Shown piece after piece: positions 45,401 through 53,570 of a stretch of 64,000 nucleotides of DNA; position 1 is the stretch's first letter; the number at the start of each line of letters is the position of its first letter. Position numbers and translations under genes: made by a program. The stretch is from Antennarius striatus (Eukaryota; Chordata; Actinopteri; Lophiiformes; Antennariidae). The stretch lies in NCBI RefSeq assembly GCF_040054535.1, contig NC_090779.1, positions 24,777,501-24,841,500 of the forward strand, read 5' to 3'. The notes beneath the pieces were generated by a model. That model was not told where the DNA came from, did not search any database, and saw only the letters and a list, made by a program, of their open reading frames with translations.

Positions 45401-47886
45401 GGGCTGATTGCTCTGACAGGCTGTCCCAAGCTGAAGATGAAGAACAAGATGCACCTGAAATGGAGGACAATACCCTACCATGTCGTATTGAATGTCAAAA
45501 AATCAAAGTGGCTGAGCAAAAGGAGACACTTTCTACCAAAGTTGAATCTTCTATAAGTGCAACACACTTCATAGAGACAAAGACTGACACCATACCCTGT
45601 TCTGTAGTGCCTAAATCTGACACGGTGATGGAAACAACTCAACAGACTGCCTCAGTTAATCCACCGAGTGATAGTGGAGTTAACAAAACCACATGTGCCA
45701 CAACAGATGTGTCCAAAAAAGTTGGGGAGGATCTACTGAAACCTGAAGGCAAAGAGGAAGTGATGGGTGAAACTATTGTACTTTCAAAGGAAGATGCAAG
45801 ACTTTCAGATAAAGAAGCAAAAGATGTAGATGTCAGATTACAAACCAGCATGATGAAGACGGATAAAGACAGTGAAGTCAAGGAGAAAATGGAGGAGGGT
45901 AAGGTGTTGGAGGAAAAGGAATGTAGAGGCTGTGCAGATGAGAAGAAGTTGGATTCAAAAATGTGTGAAAAAGGAGATGATAAGAAGGGAGAGTCAGAAA
46001 TTCTGGAGGAAAAAAGCTTGTTGGGGAAGCAATCAGAGAGATTAGTAGTCAGGAGGAAGAGCAGTTTATCTGACTGGGAGCTCCTACAGAGGCCTGACGA
46101 CTGCCCCAGTGCCCCTCCTCCAGGTTATGGTGACGAGGAAGCAATGGAGTGGACGTATAGTCTCCACGGTACCTCTGCATCCTTATCAAAAGACACTTAT
46201 CACACAGAAGCTTCTGACCAAGGGGCCTCAAAGGCTGATCGTCCCTCTGACTTTAACACTGGATCCAGTTCTTTCAGCACTTCCCAAACGGGATACTCTT
46301 CCTGCGAATATAAGCATCGCAAAGGAGAACTTTCTCCATCATTCATCAACCCGAGCCCCCATCAGCTCTCTGGTGACGAGGGTGGGGAGGACACTCATAG
46401 TGACCGCTCCCAGGAAGGGGATGAGGATGATCAGGAGCAACACTCTGTGAAAAGGAGGTCGCACAAGCAAAGGCGCCACCATGGTCCAAGTTACCAAGGG
46501 GACACGGGTCAGGGGCCACACCAGTTCCCTGGTGCCATGTCATCTGGTTTGGGTGTGACACTAGCTGGTGAAGAAACACCACCAACATCGGTAAGCGAAT
46601 CACTACCTTCGCAGTCCGACTCTGACGTCCCTCCGGAGACCGAGGAGTGCCCATCCATAACCGCAGAAGGGAATCTGGACTCGGACGAAGATGCCGAACA
46701 TCTCCCGGTGGACAAATTATCTGCATCTGGAACTGGAGGAGGTCACCATCCTCCATCCCCAAGATCAGCTCAGAAGGTTCACGATCCACCTCCCACCCCA
46801 ATGAAGGACCCTCTACCCCACCCTCCACACCCAGATGTGTGCATGGTAGATCCGGAGACTCTCCTCAACGACAGCACAGATAAACTGATTAAAAAGGAGC
46901 ACAAGACCACCAAGGGCCTCAGGAAGGGCAAACCCAAGTCAGCCTCCCCAGCTCGTAAGGGGGAAACCAGGAAGAGGTCCTCTACTCCAGTGAAGCAGAC
47001 TTCCGCCTCACCTCGAACAGCCTCCCTTAAGAGGAAAGACCCGGACAGAAGCTCCAAGCTGATCAAGATGTCCGAAACCCAAGGGTCCAGAAGCGAGATC
47101 CTGAACCCGGGAAAAGGTTTGGTCAACGGTGTCAAGAATAGTTCAGGTGCGTTTGGATATTCTCATACAACATGACGTGTTTATGATCAAATTTGATCAT
47201 AAATTGGCCAGCAAGGCCAAACAATGCGTACCTTCAAGATAGACACTATTATAACCCACTAATGCTATTTTAAATCTTTCCTCCAGGCAACAGCGCCCAG
47301 AAAACCACCGCTGTCCCCCCCGGACCACCCATCTATGTTGACCTGGCCTACGTGCCCAATCACTGCAGTGCCAAGAACGTGGACCAGGAGTTCTTCAAGA
47401 GAGTGCGAGCTGCGTACTACGTGGTGAGCGGGAACGACCCGGGAAGTGGCGAGCCCTGTCGTGGAGTTCTGGATGCCCTGCTGGAGGGAAAAGCTCAGTG
47501 GGGGTCCAATTTACAGGTCCGTCTTCACCCATGACTCAATTTTGATAATCAGAAATTTAAATAAAGCTTGGTTTCAGTTATTACAGTTACTAATGGCGGT
47601 CAGAGTGTAGCAAATTCTGTAATTTTATGCATTTTCATTGAAGATAAATTCCTCTTTCTTTTATTCTTCGATTTGTTTGACCAGTACTCTTCATTTACGG
47701 CGGATGTCCTCTTCCCCGTTTCCCCACCAGGTCACTTTGATCCCGACCCACGACACGGAGGTGACCCGGGACTGGTACCAGCAGACCCACGAGCGACAGC
47801 AGGACCTGAACATCATGGTTCTTGCCTCCAGCAGCACGGTAGTCATGCAGGACGAGTCTTTCCCTGCATGCAAGATTGAGTTCTGA
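15113..47886 (+). CDS. map1a: microtubule-associated protein 1A
   Basis: Seven exons: 15113-15377, 16212-16313, 34876-34958, 35727-35864, 35944-47146, 47287-47516 and 47731-47886. Phases agree and give about 4058 aa, against about 2800-3040 in human. The heavy-chain N-terminal region (about 75-590) includes CYIFPGGRGDSALFAVNGFN and LLTHIGADNLPGINGL, which in this family form a degenerate metallo-beta-lactamase-like fold. Lysine-rich KKE-type stretches at about 609-742 are the usual microtubule-binding region. The middle is a very long acidic and lysine-rich disordered part. SDSDVPPETEECPSITA and PDVCMVDPE mark the conserved C-terminal segment. Exons 6-7 encode the LC2 light-chain domain, including EGKAQWGSNLQVTLIPTHD. 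The terminal KIEF indicates MAP1A, since MAP1B ends KIEL. It stabilises and links microtubules in neurons. Zebrafish-type a/b duplicate status cannot be judged here. Confidence 0.95.
15378..16211 (+). other. map1a: map1a intron 1
   Basis: Phase-1 intron with donor GTGAGT and acceptor CCTGCAG. The first 250 bp are CpG-rich, continuing the promoter island. The remainder is AT-rich with nothing recognised. Confidence 0.8.
16449..16520 (+). tRNA. tRNA-Glu (CTC)
   Basis: A 72-nt cloverleaf can be folded by eye. Acceptor arm 16449-16455 pairs with 16513-16519, and 16520 is the discriminator A. The anticodon arm CGGCG/CGCCG encloses loop CTCTCAC with anticodon CTC at 16482-16484. The T-arm is CCGGGTTCGATTCCCGG. 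Internal A and B boxes are intact, and a T5 Pol III terminator follows at 16525-16529. CCA is not encoded, as normal for a nuclear gene. It lies in map1a intron 2 on the same strand. Confidence 0.95.
16560..16800. repeat. CTACTATGGTAATA minisatellite, locus 1
   Basis: Five direct copies of a roughly 38-40-bp unit with core CTACTATGGTA, plus one inverted copy (TACCATAGTAAAC near 16668). Units typically contain CACTACCTGTAGTCTACTATGGTAATAC. It starts just after the tRNA-Glu. The same unit recurs at 21.6-22.4 kb. Confidence 0.85.
16801..18715 (+). other. map1a: map1a intron 2, part
   Basis: No gene, RNA or clear repeat recognised. Composition is mixed AT-rich, and short open frames here lack any recognisable protein content. 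Confidence 0.6.
18716..18900 (+). mobile_element. tRNA-derived SINE-like repeat
   Basis: The 5' part has tRNA-like Pol III boxes, with a B box GGGTTCAAACCCC at 18774-18786. It is followed by GAGGAGTTTGCATGTTCTCC, a block I recognise from common fish interspersed repeats. The 3' border is unclear and no target-site duplication was identified. Confidence 0.5.
19010..19085 (+). repeat. degenerate tRNA-like segment
   Basis: TTTAGCTCAGAGAG resembles an A box. GGGTTCAAATCCCACC about 40 bp further on resembles a B box. No acceptor stem could be closed, so this is probably a decayed tRNA-derived repeat rather than a tRNA gene. Confidence 0.3.
19638..19986. repeat. 18-bp minisatellite, ~19 copies
   Basis: Tandem GGACGTGAACTTCCTGTT units, with a few copies reading CCTCCTG instead of TTCCTG and the first copy reading CTGTC. 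Because 18 is divisible by 3, all frames stay open through the array on both strands. The resulting repeat 'proteins' are artefacts. It lies in map1a intron 2. Confidence 0.97.
20788..21612. mobile_element. hAT-like non-autonomous element
   Basis: Left end GGGGGTGTCAAATAC and right end TTGACTTTGACATATGTG form an imperfect terminal inverted repeat around TGTCAAA. Both ends carry the 'gggccgga' and 'cgcgggcc' blocks familiar from fish hAT-type repeats. A related fragment lies at about 20125-20190. No transposase frame was found. The class is inferred from memory of the repeat type. Confidence 0.5.
21626..22375. repeat. CTACTATGGTAATA minisatellite, locus 2
   Basis: About 18 copies of the same unit as at 16.56-16.80 kb. 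Spacing is mostly 36-40 bp, but some copies are only about 22 bp apart. Each has the core CTACTATGGTAATA followed by CGTACACTATAACACTAC-like sequence. The array is interrupted near 22205-22295 by a TTGA/TAGA run. Confidence 0.9.
22457..22533. repeat. (TG)n microsatellite
   Basis: About 38 perfect TG units in map1a intron 2. A (CA)n tract at 22662-22728 lies 130 bp downstream, so the two tracts could form a long inverted pair. Confidence 0.97.
22662..22728. repeat. (CA)n microsatellite
   Basis: CA tract with CG and GT interruptions in its first 20 bp. It is complementary in sense to the (TG)n at 22457-22533. Confidence 0.95.
22800..25394 (+). other. map1a: map1a intron 2, part
   Basis: No gene recognised. 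A polypurine run of GAA/GGA at about 24176-24243 precedes an AT-rich block. The stretch 24240-25020 resembles non-coding UTR or old repeat sequence, but I cannot assign it. Confidence 0.5.
25395..25456. repeat. (CA)n microsatellite
   Basis: CA tract broken once by AG and ending in CATACA. Lies in map1a intron 2. Confidence 0.95.
25951..26012. repeat. (CA)n microsatellite beside (CT)n
   Basis: About 30 CA units directly preceded by a short TC run (25933-25949). Lies at the upstream edge of the internal CpG-rich region of map1a. Confidence 0.95.
26020..26660 (+). promoter_or_regulatory. map1a: candidate internal CpG promoter and first exon of map1a
   Basis: A CpG-dense block inside the 18.6-kb intron, unlike the AT-rich sequence around it. 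It holds CGCGCATCC, GACGCGCG and a GC-rich stretch to 26330, then a pyrimidine-rich leader. A splice-donor-like AACG/GTACGTAAA sits at 26420/26421. A transcript starting here and spliced to exon 3, 4 or 5 would use the ATG at 36088. Mammalian MAP1A is known to have alternative 5' ends, but use of this site is inference. Confidence 0.45.
26177..26212. repeat. (GT)n microsatellite
   Basis: About 18 GT units inside the CpG-rich block. Confidence 0.95.
26935..26974. repeat. (GAT)n microsatellite
   Basis: About 13 GAT units just downstream of the internal CpG-rich region. Confidence 0.95.
27066..27142. repeat. (AC)n microsatellite
   Basis: About 38 perfect AC units. (GT)n tracts follow at 27237-27266 and 27415-27449, giving alternating CA and GT tracts within 400 bp. 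Confidence 0.97.
27237..27449. repeat. two (GT)n microsatellites
   Basis: GT runs at 27237-27266 and 27415-27449, separated by about 150 bp that includes a short CAT run near 27333-27349. Confidence 0.95.
27450..32076 (+). other. map1a: map1a intron 2, part
   Basis: 4.6 kb without a recognisable gene or RNA. A CpG-bearing stretch lies at 27840-28300 and long AT-rich sequence at 31100-32040. Short open frames show no family features. Confidence 0.55.
32077..32130 (+). other. map1a: candidate 54-nt non-coding or alternative map1a exon
   Basis: The segment is bounded by a good acceptor (TGTTTGTGTCCTGCAG before 32077) and a consensus donor (CTCCAG/GTGAGG at 32131). Of its three frames only one is open throughout. 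It lies between the internal CpG-rich region and coding exon 3, so a 5' UTR exon of the short isoform is the simplest reading. Not proven. Confidence 0.35.
32131..34875 (+). other. map1a: map1a intron 2, 3' end
   Basis: AT-rich with CpG-bearing patches at 33620-33800 and 33990-34120. A hydrophobic open stretch at 34060-34215 has no ATG. The acceptor CTCCTCAG ends at 34875. Confidence 0.6.
35091..35404. mobile_element. MITE in map1a intron 3
   Basis: The ends are inverted copies. The left reads TAGTAATCTCTCGCATATTCGCG. The right end reads CGCGAGTAACGACGGATTACTG, with TA next to each end. Inside are ATTCGCG and GGTCCTGGAACGCATTAACCG blocks known from fish non-autonomous DNA transposons. It is about 310 bp with no coding capacity. 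Confidence 0.65.
36088..36090 (+). other. map1a: candidate start codon of short map1a isoform
   Basis: In-frame ATG at residue 245 of the long form, opening MEGITEFTEYISETVDVPSP. This corresponds to the known start of the shorter human MAP1A isoform, which lacks the N-terminal extension. A transcript from the internal CpG-rich region near 26 kb could use it. That use is inferred. Confidence 0.5.
38962..39003 (+). repeat. map1a: poly-glutamate coding run in map1a
   Basis: GAG/GAA run encoding about 14 acidic residues near residue 1205. A longer DDDDEEDEEEE run follows at 44179-44235 (about residue 2945-2960), just before the conserved DMEKGAREQ segment. Confidence 0.85.
39738..41600 (+). repeat. 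map1a: degenerate Lys/Glu-rich protein repeat region in map1a
   Basis: About residues 1460-2090 recur with a loose 20-30-residue rhythm around short cores such as AIKPIKAEQ, KQIKEEQKD, AIKTEEKEI and EPIKEEKDG. The DNA is not a fresh tandem repeat, so the array is old and diverged. The region is predicted disordered from composition. Confidence 0.55.
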
Positions 47887-49420
47887 GCGTCGCCGTGCCG
47901 CTGCACCTTCCCCTCCCCTCCCCTTCATCATCATCAGTTCTTTCTGGAGATAGAGCGAATAGAACCATCGACTTCCTGCCGGTCTTTAATGCATTTGCTG
48001 CAGCCATCAGTACGCTAGATTCTGTTAGCTGAAGGCTAAACGTGTTCGGTGTGGCGGCACAGCTAACATGCTAATAACACGTCTATGTTTGTTTTCCATC
48101 AAAGTCAAAACTCTGATTATCATTCGGACACCAGTTTTTCCACAAATGCATAAATTAAGGAATAAAACTGTGAACAAAAGTTCGTTTAAGTTTTGGCTCA
48201 AATCACATTTTAATTCGAAAGTTGTACCTTAATTACCCAAAAGGCTCCAAACGAAACGTCTTCTCTGTGAATCAGTGCGCAATAATTTTAGGCTATTTTG
48301 AAAACGGTAGCAACTTTTTAATTTCTTGAAGCTTTCTTCTCCATCCGTGCACAACGTGATAAAACTCGTACTTAGCATTTCTGCTCCGCAGCTTTCGGAT
48401 TAACTCAATAATGACATAAATTGATGTTACGTTTAAAAAAAAGAAAAAAGCTCCTTTGTGTCGTTCGTGGTTCGGTTTTAGGCCGTGCCTGAAGTTCAGC
48501 TTTCACGACGTCGCTGCTGCATGATGCTCACGTTTAGCTTCGAATCTTTTCCTGATCCGCTTGGTTTAACCCTTTCTTCAGCTGGCTTATCGCGTGTGGA
48601 ATGCAGTATAGCGTAGGTAGGTCGCTGCAATTTTTGACGCAAGTAATGTTACCAGGCAACGGAACGAATCATACCTGAATTCTCTCTAACAGATTTAACG
48701 GTTCCCTTTTCAGTCGCTATCATGTGTGTTTTGGGGGTTTTTTGGGTTTGTATGCCCTCCAGTGTACGTTTACGGATACGTTAAATAAATGATTTATTTT
48801 ATGATGACGCAACAAATTCTGTTATAACGTCAGTCCGTCCCTCGTGTTCATCTACTTTAACGCCACAAAACAAGCCGTGATCAATGTAGCAACATTAGCT
48901 CGTTAGCCTGGGAACTGGAATGTTTATATTTATCATCCGGGTTGTTTTTCAGGGAATAAGATGACGTGGAGTACGGGAGGCTTCTTTCATGTGCCTTTAG
49001 TTTGTGATTTACGGAGACAGGAGGTGTTTTCAGGAAGCAGGAACCAGGGTAATTTAAAGAAACCAATGCACCACGTTGAGGACCAATCGGTCGGCACATG
49101 CACAGACCAGAAACAGAACACATACATAAAAATAACCTCATGCATTCACATTCTCAAACATTTGTCGCTAACCTAAACCAAAAGTGAGGTCTTCAAAAAA
49201 AAAAATTTGCACCAAATAGGGATTTAGTTTTATCGAAGTGGGAAAGGTTGGATTTTCGTTTTCAGCAGAAGCACAGGGAGTTAGCGTAGCATCAGAAAAA
49301 CTTTCCACTGTAATATAAAATAATGACCTACCCTTAATGCAAGAGTAATATTTACAGAACGAACATGAATGTAATGGTACTGGATGCAGTTAAATGATAG
49401 AAATGTCTCTAATACAGTAG

Positions 49421-49421
<1 letters not shown>

Positions 49422-49509
<88 letters not shown>
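49422..49509. repeat. map1a: (TG)44 microsatellite in map1a 3' UTR
   Basis: Perfect TG run of 88 bp within the inferred 3' UTR. In RNA it would be a (UG)n tract. Confidence 0.97.
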
Positions 49510-49511
<2 letters not shown>

Positions 49512-51237
49512 TAGAACAAAGCGTTTTCACGATGCTGCATCTCGTTTCTGGCGCCGACGTGACGAACGAGTTTCCTTGTGGGTTCGGTGTGAGAGATTTT
49601 TCTGCATGTTCCCTGATCCAAGAGACGCTCGCATCAAATTTACCCAATGGAACGCTTGATTTATGAATTTTAATTCTGGCTGCCTTAGTTCAACATTTGT
49701 TGAGAAGTTTTTACTTTGAATTTTATGTTTCTGCCAACGTGGCTCATCAGTAAAACTTTTTGTCGAGCCTCAAACAACTTTTTCCACACATTCCCAAATT
49801 GTGTGACGAACAATTTCAAATTATTCCGACCTGTTTTTCCACCTCCACTTCTTAAGTCTCTCTGCTTGTTTCTTTGCCTGGCCTCCCTTTAACTCCACCA
49901 CATTCTATGAGTCCATTATGCACCGTTTAAAGGCAGACATCTTTTCTTCTTACACTATTCCAACAGCTGAGAACGCACAAGTAAGCACAGCTTAGTGTCA
50001 ACTTTTTAAGGAGGCGAAGCGAGGCTTCAGAATTGCATTTCATGCCCGTTCGTAGAGCTTTTATCAACCCATCTGTGATACTTTCTGGGGGGAAAAAGAA
50101 GCTTTTTAATGTCTGGATCAGGTTTTCTGGATGGTGTGATGTGTCGCGTTGTGTTTGAATAATGTTTTTACAAAGTTGGAGGATTCCAAATACGCGGCCT
50201 TGGGATTCCCAAAGGCGTCAGTAGAAAGCTGTGAATCTGTGAGGACTGAACTGTGTGACGAATGCACTATACAGGAGATTTATTTTTCTGAATGTAGAGT
50301 TGGTACGACCATGTGAATGCTGCTGAACAAAAAACAAAGGATATAAAATGAATAAAATCAAAAAAACAAAAACAAAAAAAACACTACTCACCAACCGAAG
50401 AACAACAGAAATACATTTTTGGGGGCGTGCGGGGAGAGCAGATTTTTATTTATGACAAATCGTCATTTCCCTTATGGTTCTGGCGAGTTAGAAAGTGACC
50501 GATATCCCATAATAAACAATAACAGTAACACAGAAATAGTACTAACTGCAGCTGCAAGTTTTTCCTTTTCCTGAATATGACTTGAAACACATGCAGACTC
50601 AAAAACCATCAAATGAAACGAACCAAACCTACACAGATTTGTACATATCACTCCGGAAAAGACGACAAAATGCGACAGATTTACCGTTAAAAAAAAACAA
50701 AAAAAACAACTGATAACTGCTCATTTTGGAGGATTTTAGCGACAGTCTGAACAAAAACCGGAAGAAAAAAAAAAAAACTACACAAGACAGAGAAAGAAGA
50801 AAAAAAAAAAAGAGCATCTTTCAGTTTGACGCATTAAAATGAAATTATCATCCGTCCATCTGATCTCTGCATGTGATTTATTTAGTTATAATCCTGAATG
50901 TAATTGTTTAACATAGAAATAATAATAATAATAATAAAAAATACAACGCTATTTTAAAGAGGTATATTTGAAAAAAGCTAGTTGTCCTCTAACTGGTACG
51001 GAGATGACCTGCGGTATTATAAAACCGGGCTGTGCTTTTTATCGTTTGCCCTATTAACACGTTGTTAACAAGCTGTACTGGTAGTTCTGTTTATTCTCTT
51101 TGTTTGCATCGTATTGATCTTAGTTTTTGTTTTTTTTCCTTCAGTGCAATATTCAATATCTGTCTCTTTAAATCTAACTGGTAAAACTAGAACTTCTGAG
51201 AATTTATTGTAAAAGGGAAACAGCCCTCCGATCATCC

Positions 51238-51243
51238 AATAAA
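51238..51243 (+). terminator. map1a: map1a poly(A) signal
   Basis: AATAAA followed within 25-50 bp by GTGGTTTTTTTTCTGTGTGTG, a good downstream element. Confidence 0.55.
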
Positions 51244-52017
51244 CTACATTCAAATGTAAAAGTGGTTTTTTTTCTGTGTGTGTTTGTCCTTTTGATGACA
51301 TCATCGTTCTTTTTCACCCTCTGCTTTGGACGATTTATCTAATTCTTGTTGCCCCTTCTCGTTACCATGACGACAAACTTTTTGGAGGAGGCCTAGCGGG
51401 GGGAGTGGAGGATGGATGGTGGGAGCGGAGGTGACACCTCGACACCCTCCTACCTCTCTTGTCAGGTTTGGATGGAGATCAGATGAGGGTAATTCTCTCG
51501 TCAGCGGGGCAGATAGTTGCCCTCGTCTTCCTCTCTTTGCCTCCCACTCCTTCATTTGCATTCTGGTGATGAAGTAAACGCTGACTCACCGGATGGGAGG
51601 ACGTTCAGTCTGGGTCGCAGCGACCTGATGAGGGAAACAGATGTTAGAGAATCCTTCTACCCCCCGTTTTCACCGGGGGACCAATCAATAATCAATCAAT
51701 CAATAATGATGCAATTTTTAAAAATCTAGATATATTTTCTTTTTTTTAATTTAATTTATGATGTCACATGACCATCATCATGGTTCTTACCATGAACTGG
51801 TTCAGGACAGAACCAGTTGGGACAGAACCAGTTCAGAACTGGTTCTGGTCCAAGCGATGATGTCATCCTTTGGCTTCCGGTGAGTTGGCGCTCGTCTCCT
51901 TCTTTCCATTCTCCCTCAGAGGACTCTATTACATCTGGGGGTGTCTCCATGGCGACGCATGGGGGCAACAGGAGGAGGCGTGAGTCATCACTATTGGAGA
52001 AAGCTGTTTGAGAAGGG

Positions 52018-52256
52018 GGGGGGGGGAGTAACAGAGAAATGGAGTAAAAGGAGAAAAGAAGGAGGTGTGGAGGAGGTGAAAGGGTGAGAGGGGGGAAGGA
52101 TGAAGGGAATGAAAAGAGTGAGGAGTGAAGGGAGCACTGAAAAGGAGAAAATAGAAAAAGAGAAGAGAAAGAAAAAAAGAGATTAAAGAAAGGGGGAGGG
52201 AAGAGGAGCAGAAAGAGACGAGGAGGAGGAGGAGGTGAGGAGGAGGAGGAGGAATG
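52018..52256. repeat. 240-bp polypurine tract
   Basis: Almost entirely G and A on the plus strand, starting with a G run and ending in GGA repeats. Only scattered T or C interrupt it. It directly precedes a (CA)n tract. Confidence 0.85.
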
Positions 52257-52317
52257 ACAAGGAGCTTTGTTTATGGGGCAATAACAGGATTATGTGTCTG
52301 GACTGTCAGACATTAAT

Positions 52318-52319
<2 letters not shown>

Positions 52320-52382
<63 letters not shown>

Positions 52383-52483
52383 ACATAAACACACAAAGAT
52401 ACACAGACAGAAACACACAGAACACATTAAAACACACACACAAAAAGCAACACACACCCAAACACACACGGAAGTACAAACAC

Positions 52484-52518
<35 letters not shown>

Positions 52519-52550
52519 CACACAAAGCAACACACACCCAAACACACACT
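52320..52550. repeat. (CA)n microsatellite and degenerate CA-rich tail
   Basis: A perfect CA run at 52320-52378, then about 170 bp of CA-rich sequence with AAACACA and AAGCAACACACACCC variants. The latter block occurs twice. Confidence 0.95.
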
Positions 52551-53149
52551 TTTCGTGATAAACTGAAGGGACTTTTTTTTTTTTGTTTCATGGATTTTTA
52601 TTTTCTTCCATTTCAAACTGAAATGTTTCACAAATGAAATCTTCACTTCGTTCTGGAACAAAAACCTTAAATATTCACATAAATACTGAACTAAAATCAA
52701 AGCCTTCAGGTACAAAATGAAAACACTAAAACATCGGTTTGTTCTACGTCTGTCCGTCTGGAGTTCAGAGTCCGACAGAAACACACTAAAGAATTCTTTG
52801 GTGATTTAAATTTAAATTCTATTTTTACCTGAGATCAGCCTGAATTCTTTTCTACGTCACTAAAAACAGAGCGAGTCCAAATATTTCATGATATTCCACT
52901 GCTGCTGTGAACAGAACTCTGTTATAAAAATATTTATGCATCAAATATTTCATCCTCAGCAGTGAAATTTATGTTTTCAGTCGGGATTCGACAGAATTCA
53001 GGAATCTGAATCCATTTTCTGAGACAAAAATCTCAGATCGTTCCGTCGAGTTTGACAGAAAACGAAGCATCGGTCGCACGTCTGGAAAATTCATTCAGCT
53101 GCAGCGGGAAAAAAATGTGAATGAACCGCTGGTGACTCAGTAATAAACA

Positions 53150-53280
53150 GAACCAGAACCAGAACCGAATTGGAACTGGAACCAGAACTGGAACCAGAAT
53201 CGGAATCAAAATTGGAAACAGAACCAGAAGCGGCAATGGAAACAGAACTGGAACCAGAACCGGAACCAGAACCAGGGCTG
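53150..53280. repeat. GAACCA-type hexanucleotide repeat
   Basis: About 20 imperfect 6-bp units of the form GAACCA/GGAACT. Six is divisible by three, so open frames on both strands here are artefacts. Confidence 0.85.
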
Positions 53281-53570
53281 GTTGGCAGAAAACTACGCAT
53301 GTGGAGAAAACTATTCAGAATAAATAATCAGCAGGCACTGATGTTGCTTTGGAATAAACAGCATCACAATTAAAGTGAAGGCACTGAGGAGGAGGAGGAG
53401 GAGGAGGAGGATGAAGAGGAGGAGGAGCAGCTGGTCCGTTGGCGTCAGGCGCTCCGGGTTCTGCCCACCAGAGGTTTGGTGAACGTGAACCAGAGGACAG
53501 ACAGGCGTCTCCAGGGAGGGAGTTGGGCCCTCAGATACCCAGAAACCCTTGCGTTTTCCCGACGCTCCGC

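Larger units (their letters stand above)
47887..51265 (+). other. map1a: map1a 3' UTR
   Basis: 3.4 kb of non-coding, AT-rich sequence after the TGA at 47884-47886. The best poly(A) signal is AATAAA at 51238-51243, followed by a T- and GT-rich downstream element. An earlier AATAAA lies at 48784-48789. The UTR contains a long (TG)n tract. Confidence 0.55.
51266..53570. other. map1a/ppip5k1 convergent intergenic and ppip5k1 3' UTR
   Basis: No coding signal. A minus-strand AATAAA (plus TTTATT, 52597-52602) is a candidate ppip5k1 poly(A) signal. A polypurine tract, (CA)n tracts and a GAACCA-type repeat fill much of the stretch. Confidence 0.45.

Noticed and set aside
36813-46828. Many long antisense frames across the large map1a exon, e.g. 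333 aa at 37814-36813
   Set aside because: Ser/Phe/Leu-rich mirror images of Glu/Lys/Ser-rich codons in a real coding exon. The sense frame is continuous and homologous to MAP1A.
15113-47886. MAP1B as the identity of the large gene
   Set aside because: The C-terminus is KIEF, the DAETIPGYSETEQ-like and EKGAREQ blocks match MAP1A, and ppip5k1 lies next door as PPIP5K1 does beside human MAP1A.
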